From: JAXLWB01 sp046328715
GTDB lineage: Bacteria; Chloroflexota; Anaerolineae; Caldilineales; Caldilineaceae
Reading direction: 5' to 3'
Length of the DNA stretch: 23,139 nucleotides
Assembly (NCBI GenBank): GCA_046328715.1
Contig: JAXLWB010000078.1
Span: 1-23,139 of the forward strand
Part shown: one piece after another, positions 14,242 through 23,000 of the stretch
Layout: every line of letters starts with the position of its first letter
Position numbering within the stretch: position 1 is the first letter of the stretch
The notes under the pieces: generated by a model
Databases searched by the model: none
The model's input: the letters and a program-made list of their open reading frames with translations, nothing else
What the model was told of the DNA's origin: nothing
Program-made: the position numbers and the translations under genes

Positions 14242-15519
14242 GTGGCAAACTTTCATCGAGTCGTAATCGTAGGTGGCGGTTTTGGCGGGCTCTATGCAAC
14301 ACAGTCGCTGCGCAAGGCAGCAGTTTCGATTGTGTTGATCGACAAACGAAATTTCCATCTCTTTCAACCGTTGCTCTATCAGGTGGCAACTGGTGCGCTT
14401 TCCCCAGCCAATATTGCGGCACCACTGCGCGCAATCTTGAAGCATCAAAGCAATGTCACAACCCTGCTTGGCGAAGTGGTAGATATCGACCCCAAACAAC
14501 GAACGCTTCAACTAGCCGAGGGAAATCAAGTCGAGTACGACACCCTCATTGTTGCTGCCGGTGTACGGTATAACTACTTTGGCAATGAAAAGTGGGCTGA
14601 ACTCGCCCCTTCGCTCAAGACAATTGAGGATGCGACCGAGATTCGACGCCGGGTGCTGACGGCCTTTGAGCAAGCCGAAAAGAGCACCGATCCGGATCAG
14701 ATACGAGCTTACCTCACATTCGTGATCATCGGCGGCGGTCCCACAGGGGTAGAATTGGCAGGTGCCCTGGGCGAAATTGCGCATCATACGCTCAGAAATA
14801 ACTTTCGCCACATTGACCCCGCCACAGCACAGATCCTCCTGATCGAGGGCTCAGATCGGGTGCTACCACCCTACACCCCTAAATCGTCACAGCGTGCAAG
14901 CGTCGACTTGCAGCGGCTTGGGGTCACAGTGCGCACCAATTGTATGGTCACCGATATTCAACCTGATTCGGTCAAAATCAAGTGTGGCGATGAGGTCGAA
15001 ACGATTCCCACTTGTACCGTACTATGGGCGGCAGGCGTGCAAGGCGTGCCTCTCGCCAAGAAGTTGGCTGCGGCGACTGGTGCCACGCTAGATCGCGCTG
15101 GACGCATTATGGTTGATGCAAACTGCAACATTAAAGATCACCCGAACATCTTTGTGATTGGCGATCTGGCAAATTTCAGCAATCAAGATGGCAAGCCGCT
15201 GCCAGGGGTCGCACAAGTGGCCATTCAACAAGGCAAATATGTGGCCAACGTCATTGAAGCGAAGTTAGCAGGACAACCCGTGCCACCGTTTGTCTACAAA
15301 GATCTGGGCAACATGGCAACGGTTGGACGTGCTGCCGCTGTCGCCGAACTTGGTAGCGTACATCTAGATGGCTTGATTGGCTGGCTGGCCTGGCTTTTTG
15401 TCCACCTGATCAATCTGATTGAATTTGAGAATCGAGTCCTCGTGCTTTTTCAATGGGGCTGGAGCTACCTCACTCGCAATCGAGCCGCCCGCCTGATTAC
15501 CGGCGAACGCAAACCATGA
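14242..15519 (+). CDS. Type II NADH dehydrogenase (NDH-2), FAD-dependent
   Basis: The protein has 425 residues. It transfers electrons from NADH to quinone without proton pumping, on the cytoplasmic face of the membrane. The FAD Rossmann motif is VVIVGGGFGGLYA (residues 7-19). The NAD(H) motif is VIIGGGPTGVELAGALGE (161-178). LWAAGVQG (261-268) and the FAD-contacting FVIGDLA (304-310) follow. AQVAIQQGKYVA (324-335) carries the quinone-site AQxAxQ pattern. A C-terminal amphipathic/hydrophobic stretch (about 375-412, GWLAWLFVHLINLIEFENR) fits membrane attachment. GTG is the start, with GGGAG 8 nt upstream. A CRP-like operator lies upstream, so control by carbon or energy status is predicted. 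The gene ends 78 bp before a strong terminator hairpin. Confidence 0.95.
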   Translation: MANFHRVVIVGGGFGGLYATQSLRKAAVSIVLIDKRNFHLFQPLLYQVATGALSPANIAAPLRAILKHQSNVTTLLGEVVDIDPKQRTLQLAEGNQVEYDTLIVAAGVRYNYFGNEKWAELAPSLKTIEDATEIRRRVLTAFEQAEKSTDPDQIRAYLTFVIIGGGPTGVELAGALGEIAHHTLRNNFRHIDPATAQILLIEGSDRVLPPYTPKSSQRASVDLQRLGVTVRTNCMVTDIQPDSVKIKCGDEVETIPTCTVLWAAGVQGVPLAKKLAAATGATLDRAGRIMVDANCNIKDHPNIFVIGDLANFSNQDGKPLPGVAQVAIQQGKYVANVIEAKLAGQPVPPFVYKDLGNMATVGRAAAVAELGSVHLDGLIGWLAWLFVHLINLIEFENRVLVLFQWGWSYLTRNRAARLITGERKP

Positions 15520-15539
15520 GTACTTGAGCAAATCCAGTT

Positions 15540-15557
15540 TTGAAATTAGTTGAAATT
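15540..15557. repeat. Paired TTGAAATT direct repeats at a promoter
   Basis: TTGAAATT occurs at 15540-15547 and 15550-15557, 10 bp apart and therefore on the same helix face. The second copy ends 5 bp before the -35 at 15563. It could be an activator or UP-element-like site. Confidence 0.4.
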
Positions 15558-15562
15558 GCCTA

Positions 15563-15591
15563 TTGACAAGCTGAAAAACCTCTGGTATACT
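15563..15591 (+). promoter_or_regulatory. Near-consensus housekeeping promoter
   Basis: TTGACA (15563-15568) is followed by exactly 17 nt and TATACT (15586-15591; 5 of 6). This is the best promoter match in the window. The predicted start is near 15598, at the foot of the terminator hairpin at 15597-15654. Confidence 0.75.
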
Positions 15592-15596
15592 CATGC

Positions 15597-15660
15597 ATAA
15601 CCTTTTCATTGCGTGCGGCTATGCCGCCTCGGGGGAACGCAATGGAAAGGTTATTTTTTT
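15597..15660 (+). terminator. Strong intrinsic terminator, possible attenuator or ~62-nt small RNA
   Basis: An 18-bp stem (15597-15614 with 15637-15654, one G-U pair) encloses a second small hairpin, GCGGC-TAT-GCCGC. It is followed by seven consecutive T at 15654-15660. It can end transcription of the NDH-2 gene. It also lies just after the consensus promoter at 15563-15591, so that promoter would make an RNA that is almost all hairpin. I recognise no known riboswitch in it. Confidence 0.85.
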
Positions 15661-15709
15661 ATCTGCACCGATATTGTCCAGCCTTTCTCCTCCTTATCTC
15701 ACAACAACC

Positions 15710-16558
15710 ATGCAAAAACTTCAGATTGGCATCCTACACCCCGGTGAAATGGGTATTTCCGTGGCAGTCTCTGCGCGCAATGGCGGTCATCAACTTTATT
15801 GGGTAAGCGAAGGGCGAAGCCCAGCGACGGCAGCCAGGGCGGGACAACAAGGTCTCAAGCCGCTGGCAACGCTGGATCAACTGTGCGAGGAATGTTCAGT
15901 GATTTTGAGCGTCTGTCCACCTCATGCCGCCGAAGAGGTGGCTGACTCGGTGATCGCAACTGGCTTTCATGGGCTGTATCTGGATGGAAATGCCATCTCG
16001 CCGCAGCGGGCCATTCAAATTGGTGAACGCATGGCGGCTGCGGGAATCACTTTTGTTGATGGCGGAATTATCGGTGGGCCAGCTTGGAAGCCAAACAGCA
16101 CCTGGCTCTATCTCTCTGGTGCACAAGCCGAGCAGGTTGCCGCCTGTTTTGCCGCAGGGCCGCTGGAAACCAAAGTGATTGGGCCAACGATCGGAGCAGC
16201 CTCGGCGCTCAAGATGTGTTACGCGGCCTATTCGAAGGGAACCACAGCCTTGCTTGCGGCTATTTTGGGTGCAGCCGACTATTGGCAGGTAAGTGATGTT
16301 TTAGCCAGCCAGTGGGATCACGACACGCCCAACTTCACCGCCCAAACGCAGAAGCGCGTGCAACAAGTCACGGCCAAGGCCTGGAGGTTTGCAGGCGAGA
16401 TGGAAGAGATCTCGGCTACGTTGGGTGCAGCTGGGTTGCCTCCGGGATTTCATCAGGCTGCCGCCGAACTCTATCGTCGTTTGGCCGAGTTCAAGGATGC
16501 GCCAACGACACCCAGCCTCAATGAAGTATTGGACACCCTGCGCGTTGAGCCGTCCTAA
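15710..16558 (+). CDS. NAD(P)-dependent oxidoreductase, beta-hydroxyacid/6PGDH-like with DUF1932-type C-terminus
   Basis: The protein has 282 residues. An N-terminal Rossmann domain carries G7-I-L-H-P-G-E-M-G15, the dinucleotide-binding pattern of the 6-phosphogluconate/beta-hydroxyacid dehydrogenase superfamily. VDGGIIGGPAW (116-126) matches the substrate-loop region. K168 in ALKMCYAAYSKG sits at the catalytic-lysine position. The helical C-terminal half resembles DUF1932. The substrate cannot be predicted. ATG 15710 is chosen because the family alignment begins with QKLQIGIL; an in-frame ATG at 15593 would put the terminator hairpin inside the coding region. No Shine-Dalgarno precedes 15710; the leader there is pyrimidine-rich. 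The leader from the promoter at 15563 contains an intrinsic terminator, so expression may need read-through. Confidence 0.8.
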   Translation: MQKLQIGILHPGEMGISVAVSARNGGHQLYWVSEGRSPATAARAGQQGLKPLATLDQLCEECSVILSVCPPHAAEEVADSVIATGFHGLYLDGNAISPQRAIQIGERMAAAGITFVDGGIIGGPAWKPNSTWLYLSGAQAEQVAACFAAGPLETKVIGPTIGAASALKMCYAAYSKGTTALLAAILGAADYWQVSDVLASQWDHDTPNFTAQTQKRVQQVTAKAWRFAGEMEEISATLGAAGLPPGFHQAAAELYRRLAEFKDAPTTPSLNEVLDTLRVEPS

Positions 16559-17004
16559 CTGGCTTTTGCGGTAAACCCCTGTGCTTCTCGCCCCCATGCA
16601 ATGCCGATCTCATTTTTCATGTTTATAATCTGCCTCTTACAGAGCGGTGAATCGAGACATTAACTCGATCCATCGCGCTTCATTTCTATTGCTAGCAATG
16701 ATCTTTCCGCTCGGCTCTTCCTGCTCTCCACGGTTTTGTGATAGGCAACAATTCTCCTTCTTCAGCCCCACATAACACTTTGTCGAATCTAAAATTAATA
16801 TTAGAGAAGCTTATTTACATATTTCAAAATTTATGGTTAAATCTCAAAACCATATTTTAAGTTTTTGTTTAGTATGCAAAAGGTAGCGATTCACCGAGGA
16901 GGCCAGCCAAGACATTTATCTGCTGTTCACAGTTGTGACAGATGTAGGAATGATTTGTAGAGATATCGTGGAGTTTGTCCTGTTGTTCGATCAAAGGGGA
17001 ACCT
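16559..17004. other. AT-rich non-coding gap upstream of the giant secreted protein gene
   Basis: No credible gene is present. Dyads seen are ATCGAG/CTCGAT (16651-16656 and 16664-16669), the perfect 12-bp palindrome ATTGCTAGCAAT (16688-16699), the near-palindrome TCTAAAATTAATATTAGA (16788-16805), TATGGTT/AACCATA (16832-16838 and 16848-16854) followed by T-rich sequence, and TCACAGTTGTGA (16927-16938). The stretch 16780-16875 is markedly AT-rich and may hold the promoter, though no clear hexamer pair is seen. Confidence 0.5.
16832..16870 (+). terminator. Possible weak terminator-like hairpin
   Basis: A 7-bp AT-rich stem (16832-16838 with 16848-16854) is followed by TTTTAAG and a run of five T. 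The stem has little GC, so termination would be weak. It lies 274 bp after the oxidoreductase stop. Confidence 0.25.
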
Positions 17005-20000
17005 ATGCATCCGGAGAATGGCAGAATCACCAGGCAGTCGCAGAAACGTACGACTCGGAACAGTCAGGTGTTGTATCAAGTTTTTCAGCTTTCCTTTGCA
17101 GTACTCCTTCTTTCAGCACTCATTTTATCATCCAAGACCTCAACCCAAGCAGCTTCCCCACGATCGGCTCTTTTGTTCCCCACCTTGCTTGCCGACTGGA
17201 AATTGAATAACAATGGGAACGACGATTCGGGCAACGGACATACCCTTTCGCTCAATTTCAACGCCGACTTCACCAATCTTGCATACGTGGAGGGCACCCA
17301 TTCGCTGGAACTTGCAGGCGCTTTTGGTTCGGCCTCTGCGCCAGGCATGGATTTTCCCGCTCAGTTTACCATTTCAGCGTGGGTGCGGAGCGATGGAACG
17401 GGATCGACCTGGCATCCGATCCTGGCGACCAATGGTCCAGGCAATTCAGCAGATGGTTTTAAGCTTTATATTACGGAAAGCAATCGTGCCATCGCCTTCC
17501 AGGCTGGCAATGGTTCATCGGGAGTTGAAGTCACCACCGCTGACAATGTTTTCGAAACTAACCAATGGAATCATGTGGTAGCCGTGGTCGATCATAGTGT
17601 AGGTACAGTCTCGATTTTCTACAATTCCACCAAAGTATTGACCGACAGCACAATTACTACCGATTTCAACCTGTCGGGAGCCCCGACCCTTGGCGCACTC
17701 ACTGCCGAAGCCTATTGGCTCAACGGGGAGATTGATGCAGTACAGATCTACAATGGTCTACTGAGCGATATCGAGGTAGGCAGCCTTTACGACTTCTACT
17801 TCCCGCTGCCGACACCTCCAACGGCAACACCAACCGGCATACCAACTGATACGCCAACGGAAGTAGCCACCAACACTGCGACAAACACCCCGACTCACAC
17901 ACCCTCCAATACACCTACCGCTACAGCGACCCGTACGCCCACGCACACGGCAACGCCTACCCCAACCAACACCGTCACTCAAACTCCGACAGCCACACCG
18001 ACCAAGACAGCCACGCCTAGCGCAACGGCGACCTTAGGACGCCATACCGAAACGATTGGCGCAGTCAATATCACCGCTGACCAGTTTCAAAGTGTGGCCG
18101 CAGGTCTTACCAAAGCTTCGGGTAGCCTTGTACTAGGCGACTATTTTGTTCTGCTCGGTCCCAACGACAGTGCTACCTTTGGCACCGATTCGATGACAGT
18201 GACCGGCACGTTGGCGCTTAAAGCCAGTGGCAGCATGACGACACCACTCTCCTTGGCTAGCGGCATTTTTACCGTGACAACCGACAGTGGTCTGATGCGC
18301 GTGGTGCCTGGTTCACAAAGTTTGTTGACCGAGTTGGCCAAACTGCTGCTCAACAACCCGCCAGCCTTTAACCAATTTGAGATCCTCACTGGCAAAACCC
18401 TAGGCGATGCAGCCTTGCGTCTTACCTCGAAGGATGCCAGTGTGGTGGCCGAAATGAAGTCCTTCGCCATCCTACCGGGACCGATCTTTCAAGGCGAGAT
18501 GGAGCCATTTGCCATTAGCTTTGCTGGTATCTCGGTAACAGTACCCTCGGGTGCAATACTGTCCAACACTGGCATTGATGCACCTCAGGTCAACGTACTT
18601 GCACCCCAGTCGTTGGGCGGTGCAACAGCCAGCGTCAACAACTTCCACATTGGGAGTGATGGCATTCGCCTCAATGGCAACGCTCGTTTCAATTTGCCTA
18701 GTCTGTTGATTGGAGGCGGTTCCAAGTTGCGCTTCTATCAGAACTCAGCGGCACTGATAGTCGATAATAGCAACAACCGTTATCAACTACAGATTGCCTC
18801 CACACTCGCTATCACACTGCCCGACAATGCACAAAACGTGCCAATCTCGGTGACGCTAGCGCTCAGCAACGGCTCCTCGCAACTCAGCGGCGAGTTGGCT
18901 GCGCTCTCGCTCAACGTTGTCTCCTCCACCCTGAAAATGGAGAAGCTGACTGTCGGCAACAGCGGGTTGCGGGTTGCCAGTGCCACACTCACCTTGCCCG
19001 AAAAACTAGGCAGCACCAGCACAACCATCGCCGATATTACGATCAACGGCTCCGGTCTGGCCTTTGGCAGTGCACAGATCAGCCTGCCCGACCTTGTACT
19101 GGGCGGCAAACCTGCACCCAATAGCACACCCAAGTTGAAAGTTGTGCAACCCAAGGTCACACTGCAAGTTGACCAAAATCACTACCTTTTCGGCGGGTCG
19201 GGGACGTTGCAGGTACGTATTCCCAGCAACAGCCAGGACATTGCCATCACCTTTACGATCAACAACCAAGGTGATTTCAGCGCCACCCTCAATCAAGTTG
19301 CGCTGACCGCCGCCAAGTCCACCCTCACCTTACAAAGTGTTGCCATCGACAACGGTGGACTCACCGCCGGTTCGGCTTCGATCCGTCTGCCTAATTCGCT
19401 TGGGTCAGCCGTTGGTGCGTTGAGCAATGTGAAAGTGACAGGATCCGGTTTGTCGATCGGCGGTGGATCGTTTGCCTTACCCAACATCAAAGTCGGCGAT
19501 GGCTCCAAACTCAATATTGCTAATATCACCGCTGCCCTGACTATCAGCGGCAGCGAATATGCCTTCAACGCCAATGCGACGCTCAAAATCAATCTACCGA
19601 GCAACCAGCAAGATGTCGGACTCAGCTTTGCCGTGGACAAGGATGGCAATCTACAAGGGCAGTTGCAGCAACTCATTCTGACGGTTGCCCAAGGCAAGTT
19701 GACGATTGCCAATCTGCAACTGAGCAATAGCGGACTAACCGCCCAGAGTGCGACCATTGCTCTACCTGCAAAGTTAGCGCGGGGTGCACAACCCTCTACC
19801 ATTCACAACATCGTCATCACCAGCAGCGGCTTATCCATCGGCGGCGGCACCATTGGCTTGCCCGATCTCTATCTTGCCCAAACCGCCAGTGTCGAGATTC
19901 GCCTCTATAACTTGCAGGCAACAATAGCGACCACGAAGCTTGCGTTGGCTGCCTCGCCGCAAGTACCATTGCAGCCCGAGGCATACACCTTCGGTTTGGC

Positions 20001-23000
20001 AGGGAAGTTGGCGATCAAACTGCCGCAGAATAACAAGAGCGAAATCGCCATCAATGCCACCATCAACGAAAACGGTGACTTTTCCGCCCAGTTGAGCGAA
20101 CTGATGTTGTCGCTTGCCCAGGCCAGCCTCAAGCTCAGTAACCTGACCTTTGACAACAGCGGTGCCAGCGCGGCCAGCGCCGAGGTCACCTTGCCTGCCA
20201 ATTTGGGTGGTGCCAAGGGAAATGTCACCGGCGTGCGCATCGACGACAAAGGCTTGACCGTCGCCGGTGGCGGCGTGACCTTTGGGGTACCCGACTTCAA
20301 AATTGGTGGGAACAGCGGCTTTGCGGTTAGCGGCAAGACTGCAGGCAGCAAACCTCAAGCGACGATCCAGATGGAAGGCGGGGCAACGTTTAGCAATGCG
20401 ACCTATAAACTCAGCCTCGAAGGCAAAGTAGCGGTTTCAATTCCAGGTAGCAGTAGCAGTGCGACAGGTGTTATCTACGTGAACAGCCTGGGCAACGTGG
20501 GTGGTTCGCTCGAAGGGTTAAATCTTTCCCTAGCCGGGTTGACTTTGGGGGCATCAAACGTACAGATCAAGTCTGTCACAGGCGGGACGCAGTTGGAAAT
20601 GGCGTCAGCCACGCTGCAATTGCCGGGTGGCAACGGCAGCGCTACCGTTTACAACGTGGTAATTCATCCCACCAACGGGCTTTCGATTGGTGGCGGCAAA
20701 TTCCAATTGCCCACCATCAATCAGGGTGGCGTTACCTTAGAGTTGGGTGGCGAACTGCGCAAAACGGGAAACACCTACATCATTGCGGCAAATGGCTACT
20801 TCAACACCAGTGCGCTCTCCGCTTCGGGCGGTTGTAAAGGCATTGCCATTGCGGCAGAACTCTATGCATCGGCCAACAACGAGGCGCTTGTGCGCTTCCA
20901 ACAGCCAGAGACTGCCTCGCTGCCATTGGCCTTTCGGGGCGCACAACTACCAGATGAGAGCCAAAGCTTCGGGTTGCGCTCGGCCTCACTCCAACTGAGT
21001 TGCCAGATTCCTATTGGTACGACCGGGATGTTTCTCACCTCGGTCAGCGGCAGTGTGACCTTGGGAGATACGCCTGTCATTCGTGTCAGCGCAGGCATCA
21101 GTGCTGGGCGACAGATTGGCGGCGTCTCCGCACTGAGTGCAGATGCGACCTTGACCCTGCAACCAACGCCTTTCTCGATGGCATTGGAAGGAACAGTCAA
21201 AGTTTTCATCTTCCAGGTCGGTGGAGCCAGAGCAACTCTAACATCGAGCAGGTTTAGCGCAACTTTGTGGATGGACATCATCGTAGCGCGCGGCAGCGTG
21301 AGCGTCGATGCCTGGAGCGACTACCGCGGCTTCCACTTTAGTGGCACAGGGCGTTACGAGATTGGCATTCCCAAGGGGAAGATCTTCTCGGAATGCTTCC
21401 CCTTTATCAAATGCGAAACTCGCTACTGGCGCAAATGCGTCTGGGGCATCTGTGTCCGTATCCCTTACCCTTACTGCTGGACCACCACCACCTGCATCGA
21501 CATTCCCTGGTCGGACTGGATTTTGGGCAATATTGCAGTCGATGTCGGCGAGTTCACTAACGGCAGTTGGGGCTTTAAGGGGCAAGCCTGCATCTCGGGC
21601 TATTGTACTGGCGTCTTTATCGACACCAAGGGCAACATGTCGTTTGGCAGCAGCATCAACAATTATCGCCGACTCACGCCCGGCATGCTCAATCGCATCC
21701 GCAAGGCATGGCTCGAACGGCAACGGGGTAACATGTCGGTGGAAGTCGATGAGAGTGTGGAATTTCTCCCCGACGCAACCGTGATTGACGTTCCGATTCC
21801 GAGCCAACGGGATGTGATTTTCGCCTTCTCGATCGAAGGCAATCCGCCAACCTATACCTTGGTCTCGCCCAGTGGTGTCGTGATTGGGCCAGGAAGCCTA
21901 CCCGCCAACGTCACCTACAATGAAACGGTTACCTTTACACCTGGCGTTGCGGTTAACAGTTCATTGCTCAGTTCACTCACAACACATCGCAGCAGTTCGA
22001 CTGTAGAAACCAATGATCCCTATGCTGAGATGATAGAGACGCTGGGCGAAGCTCAGGCAGCCGCCTTACGCAGCATCAATGTGCGCTCTATTGCGACACC
22101 TGCAACAGTCAGCGAAACGGTGCAGTTCCGAGTGGTAAATGGTTCGACCACGCTGAGTGGTGTCGATATTCTGATTGATGGTGTCATGGCTTTCGAGAAT
22201 CTCCCCTCCCACGTCAGCGATGCGCCGAACCAGATCAGCAACTACGGTGCGGTTAGCGCAGGCGAGCGTCGATTGCAAATCGTCGCCACCGGCACTACCT
22301 CGCCAGTGCTTCTAGAAAAGGTGATCAACCTGCCCGTCGGCAACGATTACACCTTTGTCCTGATTGATAGCAATGCTGGCCCGGCTGGCGTCCTATTGAG
22401 CGACACCAATGCGATTGCGCCAGCGGGTAAAGCCTGGGTGCGACTGGTCAATCTCGGCTTGCACCTGCCAGCGGTGGCTTTGATGAGTGCCGATCAAAAG
22501 TTGACTGGCGACATTGGGCTGGGACAGGCATCGAATTATCTGCTCGTCAATGCCAACGATAGCAGCCTACAAGTGCGTGATGTTGATGGCAATGCGCTGA
22601 GTCTTGATCCAGTGGAAGAAGGACGAACCTTTACCATCTTCCTCTTTGAAGATCCGTTGCCAGGGCAGGTTGGGCAGGTTGTCTTCACTAGCACCGACCT
22701 CTTTGTCAAACGCTCGGCGCAGGTCACCTACATTATCGACCAGATCGAGCCGGGTAGCTGGAAGGTTCAGGTCGGCAGCGACCTGCTTGATGACAACTTC
22801 CTGCTTCAGGTCTTTGGCAACGTACCCGCTCCGGAACTCCAAGTGGTTGACGCATCGCTCAGTGCTGCAAACCAATTGATGGTACAGTGGAAGGTGTCGG
22901 CTGAATTGACCACTACGCGCATCAGCGTTTACGCCAATCCGGGAGCAACCAGCGAGACCCTGGTCATCACCAGCCCAACCGAGGCACCACACAACGAAGT

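Noticed and set aside
14107..14511. 134-codon minus-strand frame between flavodoxin and NDH-2
   Set aside because: It overlaps the NDH-2 N-terminus and its FAD motif; no ribosome binding site or motif.
15593..15709. N-terminal extension of the oxidoreductase gene to ATG 15593
   Set aside because: It would encode the terminator hairpin and T-run, and the start would precede the predicted transcript start; family similarity begins at 15710.
16935..17210. 91-codon plus-strand frame overlapping the start of the giant gene
   Set aside because: It is out of phase with the signal peptide and LamG domain, which are clearly encoded in the frame starting at 17005.
19293..21807. Several long minus-strand frames (e.g. 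19293-19802, 19831-20358, 21238-21807)
   Set aside because: They are antisense to the giant protein, whose frame is continuous with repeats and domains; codon bias of the repeats explains the open complement.
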